The translations under genes were made by a program, and so were the position numbers. Below are positions 8,477-16,044 of a stretch of DNA of 64,000 bases, piece by piece. How positions within the stretch are numbered: position 1 is the stretch's first letter; each line of letters begins with the position of its first letter. The notes below the pieces were generated by a model. It was given only the letters and a program-made list of their open reading frames with translations, made no database searches and had not been told where the DNA came from. The DNA is from Streptomyces anulatus (GTDB lineage Bacteria > Actinomycetota > Actinomycetes > Streptomycetales > Streptomycetaceae). The stretch is from the NCBI RefSeq assembly GCF_014650675.1, contig NZ_BMVK01000006.1:425680-489679 (forward strand). Reading direction: 5' to 3'.

Positions 8477-8533
8477 GGGAGGGGTCCTTGGGCGCGGAGG
8501 AGGCGGTGGTACGGAACGGGGGCCGGCGGCCGG

Positions 8534-10375
8534 TCAGGAGGCGAGCCGGCCGCGACAGGAGAGGTCGCGCAGGAAGGTGAGCGCGGCGCGTGCGGCGGCG
8601 TCGTTCTGCCGGAAGGCGGGTCCGCCGGTACGGGGCCGGGTGAACGCGCCGCTGCTGCGGGCGGTGGTGAACGGGCCCAGCGCGAAGCGGCGCGGGTGCG
8701 GGCGGCCCGCGCGGTCCAGCACCCGGCCGTCGGCCGGGTCCACGGAGAGCAGGCCGGTGTCGGTGACGGCGGCCCCGTCGTCGCGCAGGGAGCGCAGCAG
8801 GGGGCTCGCGGTGTGCTGGAGCGAGGGGTCGGGGAGGCGGGCCTCGACCAGCGCGCGGGCCTCGGTGGACGCGCCGGGGACGGTGGCGCTCCGGGCCCGG
8901 TAGAGGCCCTGCTCCTCGTCGGTCTCCACGGTCAGACCGGCGCCGAGGAACCGGACGACGCCGGCCCGGGAGAGGGCCAGGAGCTGTTGGAGGCGCGGTC
9001 CCGGCGGGCCGGAGGCCAGGTAGCTGAAGAACCCGTGCCACCAGCCACCGATGTCGCCGAGCCGGACGAGCTGGGCGTAGGCGGAGAGCAGGCCGAGGAA
9101 GACCGCGAGATCCTCGCTGTGCGCCGGGTCGTGACGGCGGGTCAGGTCATCGGTGATGTAGGCGCGCAGCGCTTCCTGGAGCGCCTCGGGCGATGCGTGG
9201 CGGACGCCTTCCAAGGGCCGGTCGAGGGCGTCGAGGTCGAGCCGGTCGGCGGGGTCGGGCACGGCCTCGGCAACGATGCCGGCCAGTTCGGGGCTGCCCG
9301 GGTCGGCGGCGGCGTACTTCTCGGCGAAGACCTCGTGGGCCAGGGCGGTGCGCTCGGGGTGGGCGGTGAACAGCCGGTGGTAGTGGGCGTGGCCCAGCTC
9401 CTTCGCGACCACCGGCCAGACATCGCGCCGGAAGTCCGGCGGCCCGGTCCGGCTCAGCAGCTCCTCGGTCCACTTCGGCCCCAAGTGCTGTGGCAGCGGC
9501 GGTCGTTCACCGGTCCAGCCGTAGCCGATCTTCGCGTGGTACGGGACGCCGCGCCGCGATCCGACGTACAGCACGGGTTCACGGCCCGACGGCAGGTAGA
9601 CCCCGTTCTCGTGGCGTCCGCCGCGTCCTTCGGTGAGCAGGACCATCAGATCGATGAAGGCGAGCCCGAAGCCCCGGACGATGACCGGCTCCCCGGGGCG
9701 CAGGGCGTCGAGGTCGCTGTCGGCGGTGAAGTCGGGGGGCAGATGGACGAGGTCGTGCCGCCGGGCGAAGGCGCTCAGCCGCTCCTGCTCGGGCTCCCGC
9801 TCGGCGTCGAGGTGGCCCACGGTCAGGACGACGAGATCGGCGGACAGGGGTTCGGTGCGGCCCTGGAGCCGGACGTGCTGGCGGCCGCCGCGCGGCCCGG
9901 TGACGGCGAGGGCGGTGGTGCGGTGCTCGTGCACGGTGATGCCGGGCGGCAGAGCGGCCAGGGCTCGGTCGTAGGTCCAGCGCAGATAGGCGCTCTGGAG
10001 CCGTCGGGTGGGGAAGTCCGCTCCGGCGAGGCCGTGTATCTCGGCGAGCACGGCGGGATCCGCGTCCGGGACCACACGGCCCGCGCGGACGTCCTCGGCC
10101 CAGGCGTCCAGGGCCGGGCCCGCCACGACGGGGCCGGCCAGATCCACCGTCTCGTCGGTGAACATGGTGACGTCCTCGGCCATGGAGTTCATCCACAGCA
10201 GCGGCGACTGGTCGGGGCGCCAGATCCGTCCGCCGCCCGGCGGGTAGGGGTCGACCAGGTGGATGTCCAGGCGCGTATCCCCGTACAGCTCAACGGCGTT
10301 GGCGGCGATGCGCTCGATGACTCCGGTGCCCCGGGGGCCGCCGCCGATCACCACGACGCTGGGTGCGGAGGTCAT
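8534..10375 (-). CDS. FAD/NAD(P)-binding protein, possible flavin-dependent oxidoreductase
   Basis: A 613-residue protein with an N-terminal dinucleotide-binding motif VVVIGGGPRGTGV (7-19) of the FAD-NAD(P)-binding family (PF13454 type). A second conserved stretch is LWMNSMAEDVTMFTDE near residue 61-76, and VVLTVGHLD is the ATG-like strand at the end of the Rossmann domain. The remaining about 400 residues are helical and poorly defined. The ATG at 10375 overlaps the upstream permease stop as ATGA, so it is firmly part of the transporter operon. Such proteins appear beside LLM monooxygenases and amino-acid ABC transporters in actinobacteria. It may oxidise or hydroxylate the imported compound, or supply reduced flavin. 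The exact reaction is unknown. Confidence 0.75.
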   Translation of the reverse strand: MTSAPSVVVIGGGPRGTGVIERIAANAVELYGDTRLDIHLVDPYPPGGGRIWRPDQSPLLWMNSMAEDVTMFTDETVDLAGPVVAGPALDAWAEDVRAGRVVPDADPAVLAEIHGLAGADFPTRRLQSAYLRWTYDRALAALPPGITVHEHRTTALAVTGPRGGRQHVRLQGRTEPLSADLVVLTVGHLDAEREPEQERLSAFARRHDLVHLPPDFTADSDLDALRPGEPVIVRGFGLAFIDLMVLLTEGRGGRHENGVYLPSGREPVLYVGSRRGVPYHAKIGYGWTGERPPLPQHLGPKWTEELLSRTGPPDFRRDVWPVVAKELGHAHYHRLFTAHPERTALAHEVFAEKYAAADPGSPELAGIVAEAVPDPADRLDLDALDRPLEGVRHASPEALQEALRAYITDDLTRRHDPAHSEDLAVFLGLLSAYAQLVRLGDIGGWWHGFFSYLASGPPGPRLQQLLALSRAGVVRFLGAGLTVETDEEQGLYRARSATVPGASTEARALVEARLPDPSLQHTASPLLRSLRDDGAAVTDTGLLSVDPADGRVLDRAGRPHPRRFALGPFTTARSSGAFTRPRTGGPAFRQNDAAARAALTFLRDLSCRGRLAS

Positions 10376-11238
10376 CGCGCACCCGCTGTGCCACGGGCGT
10401 AGTACCGCTCCACATAGCGCTGGCCGATGCTCAGCAGCGTGGTGACGACCGCGTACCAGACGGTGGCGACGAGCAGCAGCGGGATGACCTCGTAGGTGCG
10501 GTGGTAGACGAGCTGGACGGAGTACAGCAGGTCCTGCACGGCGATGATGCTGACGATGGAGGTGCCCTTGAGCGTGCCGATCAGCATGTTCCCGGCCGGC
10601 GGCACGATGGACCGCATCGCCTGCGGCAGCACGATGCGCCGGAACCGCCGCCAGGGGCCGAGGCCGAGGGACTGGGCGGCCTCCACCTGTCCGCGCTCGA
10701 CGGAGAGGATGCCGCCGCGCACCACCTCGGCGGCGTACGCGGCCTCGTGCAGGGTCAGCCCGATGACGGCGATGGTGACCGGGCCGAGGAGGCTGACGGT
10801 GGAGACGCCGAGGATCTGCGGGTACAGGGCGCCGATGTTGAACCAGAACAGCAGCTGGACCAGGATCGGGGTGGACCGGAACAGCCAGACGTACCCCCAG
10901 CCGACGGCCTGGAGTACGGGGTTGCCGGAGAGGCGCAGGACCGCGAGCACCGCTCCCAGCACGAAGCCCAGCGCCACGACCACCGCGGTGAGCCAGAGGG
11001 TGAGCCAGAGTCCGCGCAGGACGGGGACGGTGGCGAAGTAGGAGAGCACGACGTCCCACTGGAAGGCGTCGTTGCGGATGACCGAGTTCAGCGCCAGCGC
11101 GAGCAGCACGAGGACGGCAACAGCCGCTGCCCAGCGGCCTGTTCGGCGTACGGGGACGATACGCGGCACCGTGTCGGCATCGTCCTTGACGAGCGGCCGG
11201 GAGGAGGGAGGGGGCAGCGAGACGGTCTGCGGGGGCAT
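10372..11238 (-). CDS. Amino-acid-type ABC transporter permease, first gene of operon
   Basis: A 288-residue permease paralogous to 7511-8476, with five or more membrane spans starting at WAAAVAVLVLLALAL. The EAA loop is EAAQSLGLGPWRRFRRIVLP. The ATG at 11238 has GGAG at eight bases. The frame is open to an ATG at 11301 (MCGFRCEG), but that part has no transporter character. Segment pairs such as FRSTPILVQLLFWFNIGALY here and FRSIPLIVQLLFWFNLAYLY in the second permease show recent duplication within one locus. The permeases may form homodimers for two binding proteins, or one heterodimer. The promoter at 11363-11334 precedes it. Confidence 0.9.
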   Translation of the reverse strand: MPPQTVSLPPPSSRPLVKDDADTVPRIVPVRRTGRWAAAVAVLVLLALALNSVIRNDAFQWDVVLSYFATVPVLRGLWLTLWLTAVVVALGFVLGAVLAVLRLSGNPVLQAVGWGYVWLFRSTPILVQLLFWFNIGALYPQILGVSTVSLLGPVTIAVIGLTLHEAAYAAEVVRGGILSVERGQVEAAQSLGLGPWRRFRRIVLPQAMRSIVPPAGNMLIGTLKGTSIVSIIAVQDLLYSVQLVYHRTYEVIPLLLVATVWYAVVTTLLSIGQRYVERYYARGTAGAR

Positions 11239-11333
11239 GCGGGAGCTCCGTGGATGCTCAGATCGAACACGGGGCGTGCCTTCACACCGGAAACCACACA
11301 TGGGCCGGGCCCCTCAGCGCCGGTCCGTCTCCG

Positions 11334-11363
11334 AGATAAGCGGCGTACGGCGGGAGTTGTCAA
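11334..11363 (-). promoter_or_regulatory. Promoter of the minus-strand sulfur-uptake operon
   Basis: On the minus strand a perfect -35 TTGACA (11363-11358) and TTATCT (11339-11334) are separated by 18 bases. The start site would fall near 11327, about 90 bases before the permease start. This is one of the best housekeeping-type promoters in the window. Confidence 0.65.
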
Positions 11364-11399
11364 GCCTGTCCACACTGTGAGCCGTACATCTCACCTCGG

Positions 11400-11428
11400 T
11401 TGACGCGCACTCGGATGCCTGTTCCACT
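11400..11428 (+). promoter_or_regulatory. Possible promoter of the Cys leader
   Basis: TTGACG (11400-11405), a 17-base spacer and TCCACT (11423-11428) would place transcription start at or next to the leader ATG (11435). That would make the leader leaderless, as the mycobacterial cysteine leaders are. The -10 is poor, so this is tentative. Confidence 0.3.
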
Positions 11429-11434
11429 TGGCCC

Positions 11435-11506
11435 ATGCATCCGCAGCAGTGGCTGGTCACCCGCTCCCACATCGACTTCGGTCGCGTGTGGTCCTCTTCC
11501 TGTTGA
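11435..11506 (+). CDS. Short leader peptide ending in Cys (Ms4533A-like cysteine attenuator)
   Basis: A 23-codon open frame beginning MHPQQWLVTR, then SHIDFGRVW, and ending SSSC followed at once by TGA. The pattern LVTRxHIDxxRVxSSxC is that of the putative leader peptides found in many Streptomyces before sulfur genes (Ms4533A family). In mycobacteria, translation of Cys codons in such leaders controls downstream sulfur genes: charged Cys-tRNA allows repression, and stalling allows expression. Here the single Cys codon TGT is the last sense codon. No ribosome binding site is visible, in keeping with leaderless translation. It lies 211 bases before the binding-protein gene 11718-12656. Confidence 0.75.
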   Translation: MHPQQWLVTRSHIDFGRVWSSSC

Positions 11507-11717
11507 GCTGACCCTCTGCTGTCCGGTTCTTCCCGCTCACGCCTCTTTTCCCGGCGTTCGAGCCCCGTTCCCCGTGTGACTTCACCTTCACCACACCGCT
11601 TCGCCCTCCCCTCGCACCGCTGAACCTTTTCCGTCGCCCCTCCGTGCCGCCGCGGCCCCGTGCCGCCGCGACCCGGGGGCGGTCGGCCTCCCCTGACGAA
11701 CCCGGAGAAGCACCGCC
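11507..11717 (+). promoter_or_regulatory. C/T-rich untranslated stretch after the Cys leader (possible Rho loading site)
   Basis: The first about 130 bases after the leader stop are strongly pyrimidine-rich and poor in G (for example ACTTCACCTTCACCACACCG), unlike the balanced G/C of flanking DNA. I see no strong hairpin. C-rich, G-poor, unstructured RNA after a short leader is what Rho needs, so Rho-dependent attenuation coupled to leader translation is plausible. The 3' part (about 11640-11717) is GC-rich and ends with the GGAG site of the next gene. Confidence 0.4.
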
Positions 11718-12656
11718 ATGTCCCGATCCCGACATACCGCCCTGTTCGCCCTCATCACCGTGGCCGCGCTGACGCTCACCGCCTGCGCGGAGCCGGCCGG
11801 CCCGGCGGGCGGCGGGTCCGACAGGGCTTCCTCCCGGGGGAAGACCCCGACGACGGACGTCGTCTCGAAGGTCCGCAAGGACGAGGCCGCGGCGAAGCTG
11901 CTGCCTGCCGGGGTCCGCGAGGCGGGCACGCTGCGGATCGCCTCCTCCGTCGGGGCCCCGCCCGGGGCGTTCTACGAGGAGGACGGCTCCACGGTGGCCG
12001 GCGCTGACATCGACTTCGCGGACGCGGCGGCCCGGGTGCTGGGGCTGGAGCTGAAGCGCGAGGTGGCGTCGTTCGAGGCGATCCTGCCGGCGCTCGGCAG
12101 CGGCAAGTACGACCTGGGCACGGGGAACTTCGGCGTCACCGACGTACGCCGCAGGACGATCGACTTCGTGACGTACATCAACGACGGGCAGGGCTTCGCG
12201 GTCCGCGAGGACAGCGGACTGAAGAAGGTCACCGACCTCACCCAGCTGTGCGGGCTGGACGTGGCCACCGGGGCGGGCACCACCTTCGAGGTGACGCTCC
12301 AGGAGAATCTGCCCCGGTGCGCGGAGGCGGGCAAGAAGCCGTACAACGTCAAGACCTACGCCGACCAGGCGGCCGTCTGGATCTCGCTCCAGCAGAACCG
12401 CAGCGATGTGGTGATGTCCACCATCAACGGGCTGCGCTACGCGGTGAGCCAGCAGGAGGGACTGCGCTTCCTCAACGAGTTCAAGCGGCTCGACGTGGGC
12501 TTCGCCTTCAAGAAGGGCACCACGCTGGCCCCCGCCTTCCAGGCGGCCGTCAACCGGCTCAAGGAGGACGGGACCTACGACCGCATCCTGAAGAAGTGGG
12601 GCACTTCCGAGTCCGCGATCGAGACGTCCGAGATCTCGCCGCCCGAGCTGAAGTGA
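11718..12656 (+). CDS. ABC transporter substrate-binding lipoprotein, Cys-leader controlled
   Basis: A 312-residue family 3 solute-binding protein with a lipoprotein signal (lipobox LTAC, lipidated Cys23) and a bilobed domain from GTLRIASSVGAPPGAFYEEDG to YDRILKKWG. Its tail ISPPELK resembles the tail NPPGLPK of the second binding protein. The ATG at 11718 has GGAG nine bases upstream. It stands alone on the plus strand, divergent from the permease operon that lacks a binding protein next to its first permease, so it is probably the partner of the permease at 10372-11238. The upstream Cys-ending leader implies a sulfur-containing ligand and induction on cysteine shortage. Confidence 0.85.
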   Translation: MSRSRHTALFALITVAALTLTACAEPAGPAGGGSDRASSRGKTPTTDVVSKVRKDEAAAKLLPAGVREAGTLRIASSVGAPPGAFYEEDGSTVAGADIDFADAAARVLGLELKREVASFEAILPALGSGKYDLGTGNFGVTDVRRRTIDFVTYINDGQGFAVREDSGLKKVTDLTQLCGLDVATGAGTTFEVTLQENLPRCAEAGKKPYNVKTYADQAAVWISLQQNRSDVVMSTINGLRYAVSQQEGLRFLNEFKRLDVGFAFKKGTTLAPAFQAAVNRLKEDGTYDRILKKWGTSESAIETSEISPPELK

Positions 12657-12677
12657 CCTGACGTCAGCCGGCGGGCC

Positions 12678-13902
12678 TCAGCAGTCGCAGCCGCAGGACT
12701 CCCCGCAACAGCAGCAGCCCTCGCCGCAGTCGCCGCAGCAGCTGCAGGCCTCGCAGCAGTCGCCGCAGCTCTGGCACGGCGCTTCCCGCCGCTCCCTGCT
12801 CCAGGGGTCCTCGAAGCTCCCGCAGCACATCTGGCAGGTGCAGGCGAGCCCGGCCCAGACCAGGCATCCGGCGATCAGCCCGCGCCGGTCGCGGGGCGGG
12901 CGCGGCGGGGGCGGGGCGGCCGGGCCGCCGGGCGGCGGGCCGTAGGGGTGGCCGGGCTGCGGACCGTACGGATTGCCCGGCGGCGGGCCGAAGGAGCCTT
13001 CGGGCAGCAGCAGCCCCTGGCCTCCCCGGTGCTCGTGGCCCTCCTGGTGCGAGCAGGACGATGTGCCGAACGCCCGGTCGACCGAGCGCCGCAGCTCATG
13101 GGCGAGCAGGACGTGGACGAGCTTGCCGTCGGCGAACTCCACCTCCCGCAGCGCGAGCCGCACGCCGTGCAGCGCGTCGTCGCAGAGCCGGCGCGCCTCG
13201 GACAGCGGGGTGCCGGTGGCGGTGAGCGGGTTCCAGGCGCCCGACGCGGCGTCGGCCTCCCGGTCCTCCACGGCGTCCAGGAGATGGGCGAGCCGTCCGA
13301 AGAGCCGGCCTGCCTCCGCGAGCGGCGCGGCGTTCTGCGGCTTCCCGGCGAGAACGGCGGTGTGCGCGAAAGCGGCCGCGGTGGCGGTCTCGGTCGGTTC
13401 GGTGACCGTCAGCAGCGGGGTGCCGGGCCCGGCGAGCGTCTCGATCCCGGTCTGCCGGTCGACCGCGTCGACCAGGAGGGCGGTGTCGAAGCCGAGGGCC
13501 GCCCCGGTCCGCGCTCCCGCCCGGTCCCACCCGGCGTGCGGCGGCGGCGACCGGGCGGCGGGCCAACAGCCCGTCCCGGTCGGCGACGTGGTCGCGGACC
13601 TTGGCCGAGGCGAGGACGAGCGAGACGGCCGCGGCGAGCCGTGCCCCTTCCCCCTTGGCGACGGGCGCGGTGCGCATGGCGCGCAGCGGGCAGGGACCGG
13701 CGGTGCGCCGGCCCTCGGGCGTGCGGCCCGCCTGAGCCTCCGTCAGGACGGAGACGATCAGTCCGTCATAGTTCGTGACGACACGGGCGAACTGTCCGTG
13801 ATCCGCCCTCAGGGCCAGGCACAGACCGCAGAGATGGGCCATCCACTCGACCCTGAGACCTTCGGAGAGCCGATGGGTACAGGGCCTGACGATTCCGAAC
13901 AC
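12678..13902 (-). pseudogene. DUF5685 family gene split by a frameshift
   Basis: The minus strand encodes one family in two frames. From the ATG at 13902 the frame reads MFGIVRPCTHRLSEGL, WMAHLCGLCLALRADHGQF and KVRDHVADRDGLLARRPVAAAARR. Near 13528-13533, at a GGGTGGGACC stretch, homology moves to another frame (WDRAGARTGAALGFDTALLVD), which runs to the stop at 12678. Removing one G restores a single protein of about 407 codons. The C-terminal part has a proline-rich linker with PYGPQPGHPYGPPPGG and a striking tail with more than 20 Cys (CCGDCGEGCCCCGESCGCDC), suited to metal binding. The CxLCxxL motif near the N-terminus is another Cys pair. Either the gene is broken, or the G-run is a sequence error; the reading frame is otherwise intact. 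Confidence 0.75.
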
Positions 13903-14210
13903 GACGATCCCCCGGGAGCCGTTCAGCCGGTGCGCGACGCTCGCGCACCCAAGCGTCGTGCATCGTATCGAGTGACCCGTTCACCCGTACGTCCCCCGGA
14001 TCACCCGTACGGCCGGAGCATCATATTTTCCTTCTACAAGCCCCCTTATGCAGGAGGAACCCTGACGAATCGCCACATCTTCTGCACCAGTAACGTCACG
14101 AATCGCCTGCGAGCCGACTATCCACTTGGCGCGGTATCCGCATCATGGACGACCATAGGGATACGAAAGAGATGCGGAACACCAAGGAACCGCGGTGAGA
14201 GGAGGCGTCC
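13903..14210. other. Divergent intergenic region, DUF5685 to sflA
   Basis: 308 bases with no convincing gene. It contains an AT-rich patch at about 14021-14050 (CATCATATTTTCCTTCTACA), unusual for this genome, which probably holds promoters. GAGGAGG at 14199-14205 is the sflA ribosome binding site. Confidence 0.5.
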
Positions 14211-14654
14211 ATGGGATCGGTGCGCAAGGCGAGTGCCTGGCTGGGCCTCGTAGAGGACAACGACGAGCGGTACTACGACGACGAGTACGCCGAGGGTACG
14301 GAGACCGGTACGGGCAACCAGGCCTGGGTCACCGACCCGCGGGTGCAGGTGGCCGCCGAGACGGCCGAGGAGCAGGACCGCCGGATCGCGACGGTGACCC
14401 CGGACAGCTTCCGGGACGCACGCGCCATCGGCGAGCTCTTCCGGGACGGCGTCCCGGTGATCGTCAACCTCACGGCCATGGACCCCGCCGACGCCAAGCG
14501 CGTGGTGGACTTCGCCGCCGGGCTGATCTTCGGTCTGCGCGGCTCGATCGACCGGGTGGCCACCCGGGTCTTCCTGCTGTCCCCCGCCGACACCCAGGTG
14601 GTGGCGGGCGAAGCCGCCGGCCGCAAGGCCGACGGCTTCTTCAACCAGAGCTGA
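14211..14654 (+). CDS. sflA: SepF-like cell-division protein
   Basis: A 147-residue SepF family protein. An N-terminal membrane-targeting helix (MGSVRKASAWLGLVEDNDE) is followed by an acidic linker rich in Tyr/Asp/Glu. The globular SepF core starts at about ATVTPDSFRDARAIGELFRDG and includes VIVNLTAMDPADAKRVVDFAAG (split VIVNLTAMD / PADAKRVVDFAAG) and RVFLLSPADTQV. SepF anchors FtsZ to the membrane. Streptomyces have a canonical SepF plus two shorter homologues, SflA and SflB. The short length (canonical is over 200 residues) and the position in the ald/der/scp region suggest SflA. No ftsZ or ylm genes are adjacent, which also argues against canonical sepF. The start is well supported by GAGGAGG at six bases. 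Confidence 0.75.
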   Translation: MGSVRKASAWLGLVEDNDERYYDDEYAEGTETGTGNQAWVTDPRVQVAAETAEEQDRRIATVTPDSFRDARAIGELFRDGVPVIVNLTAMDPADAKRVVDFAAGLIFGLRGSIDRVATRVFLLSPADTQVVAGEAAGRKADGFFNQS

Positions 14655-14721
14655 GCAGGGCGCTCGCCGGAAAGATCCGGTCAACGCATCCGGCCGGCAC
14701 GCGCGTACCGGCGCGTCCCGC

Positions 14722-15942
14722 TTACCGGAAGGCGTCGAGACCGGTGAGCGCCTTGCCCAGTACCAGCTGGTGCATCTCCACGGTTCCCTCGTAGGTGAGC
14801 ACCGACTCCAGGTTCGTGGCGTGCCGCATCACCGGATACTCCAGCGAGATCCCGTTGGCCCCGAGGATCGTGCGCGAGGTGCGGCAGATCTCGATCGCCT
14901 CCCGCACGTTGTTCAGCTTGCCGAAGCTGACCTGCTCCGGCCGGAGCCGGCCCGCGTCCATGCGGCGGCCCAGGTGGTGGGCGAGCAGGATGCCCTTGTG
15001 CAGCTCCAGGGCCATGTCCGCCAGCTTGGCCTGGGTGAGCTGGAAGCCGCCGATCGGCCGGCCGAACTGTTCCCGGCTCCTCGCGTAGTCGAGGGCCGAC
15101 TCGAAGCTGGCCCGCGCCGCGCCCATGGCGCCCCAGACGATGCCGTAGCGCGCGTGGCTCAGACAGCTGAGCGGGCCGCGCAGCCCGCTCGCGTCCGGGA
15201 GCACCGCGTCGGCGGGCAGCCGCACCTCGTCCATGACCAGCTCGCTGGTGACCGAGGCGCGCAGCGACCACTTGTGCCGGATCTCCGGGGCCGAGAAGCC
15301 GGGGGCGTCGGTCGGCACGACGAATCCCCGGATGCCCCGCCCGTCCTCGCCCTCGTCGGTCTGCGCCCAGACGACGGCGACCCCGGCGACCGAGCCGTTG
15401 GTGATCCACATCTTGCGTCCGGTGAGGACCCAGTCCTCGCCGTCACGCTTGGCGTACGTCCGCATCCCGGCCGGGTCGGAGCCGTGGTCGGGCTCCGTCA
15501 GACCGAAGCAGCCGATGATCTCGCCGGACGCCATGCCGGGCAGCCACCGCTGCTTCTGCTCCTCGGATCCGAAGCGGTGGATCGCGTACATGGCGAGCGA
15601 TCCCTGTACGGAGACGAGTGAACGGATCCCGGAGTCGGCGGCCTCCAGCTCCAGGCAGGCGAGCCCGTACTGGACGGCGCTCGCCCCGGCGCAGCCGTAC
15701 CCGTCCAGGGACATGCCCAGCGCGCCGAGCGCGCCGAGTTCCCGGGCCAGCTCCCTGATTCCGGGCAGCTCGCCCTTCTCGTACCACTCGGCGATGTGCG
15801 GCAGGACGCGGTCGGTGGCCCAGGTGCGGACGGTGTCGCGGATCGCGAGGTCGTCGGGGCCGAGCAGGTCGTCGATGCCGAGGGGATCCGACGCGTCGAA
15901 CGGCGGGAGCTTCGACGGTTTCGGTGACTCGGTGCTGGACAT
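14722..15942 (-). CDS. Acyl-CoA dehydrogenase, glutaryl-CoA dehydrogenase type
   Basis: A 406-residue flavoprotein of the acyl-CoA dehydrogenase family. Visible features are the N-terminal helical domain, the FAD/substrate segment CFGLTEPDHGSDPAGM, the beta-domain WITNGSVAGVAVVWAQTD, and ARSREQFGRPIGGFQLTQAK in the C-terminal domain. The catalytic base is probably E385 in TYEGTVEMH, and this motif with the overall length fits glutaryl-CoA dehydrogenases. It oxidises and decarboxylates glutaryl-CoA in Lys/Trp degradation, passing electrons to ETF, if the assignment is right. The ATG at 15942 has GGAGG seven bases upstream. It stands alone between converging sflA and the upstream MFS gene (102-base gap). 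Confidence 0.85.
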   Translation of the reverse strand: MSSTESPKPSKLPPFDASDPLGIDDLLGPDDLAIRDTVRTWATDRVLPHIAEWYEKGELPGIRELARELGALGALGMSLDGYGCAGASAVQYGLACLELEAADSGIRSLVSVQGSLAMYAIHRFGSEEQKQRWLPGMASGEIIGCFGLTEPDHGSDPAGMRTYAKRDGEDWVLTGRKMWITNGSVAGVAVVWAQTDEGEDGRGIRGFVVPTDAPGFSAPEIRHKWSLRASVTSELVMDEVRLPADAVLPDASGLRGPLSCLSHARYGIVWGAMGAARASFESALDYARSREQFGRPIGGFQLTQAKLADMALELHKGILLAHHLGRRMDAGRLRPEQVSFGKLNNVREAIEICRTSRTILGANGISLEYPVMRHATNLESVLTYEGTVEMHQLVLGKALTGLDAFR

Positions 15943-16044
15943 GAGGGTGCCTCCGGCGGCTCGCACGGTGCTCGGAGGGACCGGGAGACGCCCGCCCTCC
16001 GAAAACTAGCAGTGGTAGTCAGGGCGTCGTGCTGACGTTACGGC

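Noticed and set aside
10375..11301. Upstream ATG at 11301 giving permease N-terminus MCGFRCEG, considered as a Cys leader
   Set aside because: It has no stop before the permease and would be fused to it; the ATG at 11238 has the ribosome binding site. A Cys-leader role is not supported.
11507..11717. Possible riboswitch or intrinsic attenuator in the binding-protein leader
   Set aside because: I found no SAM, T-box or other known riboswitch core and no strong hairpin with a T tract; the C-rich character fits Rho better.
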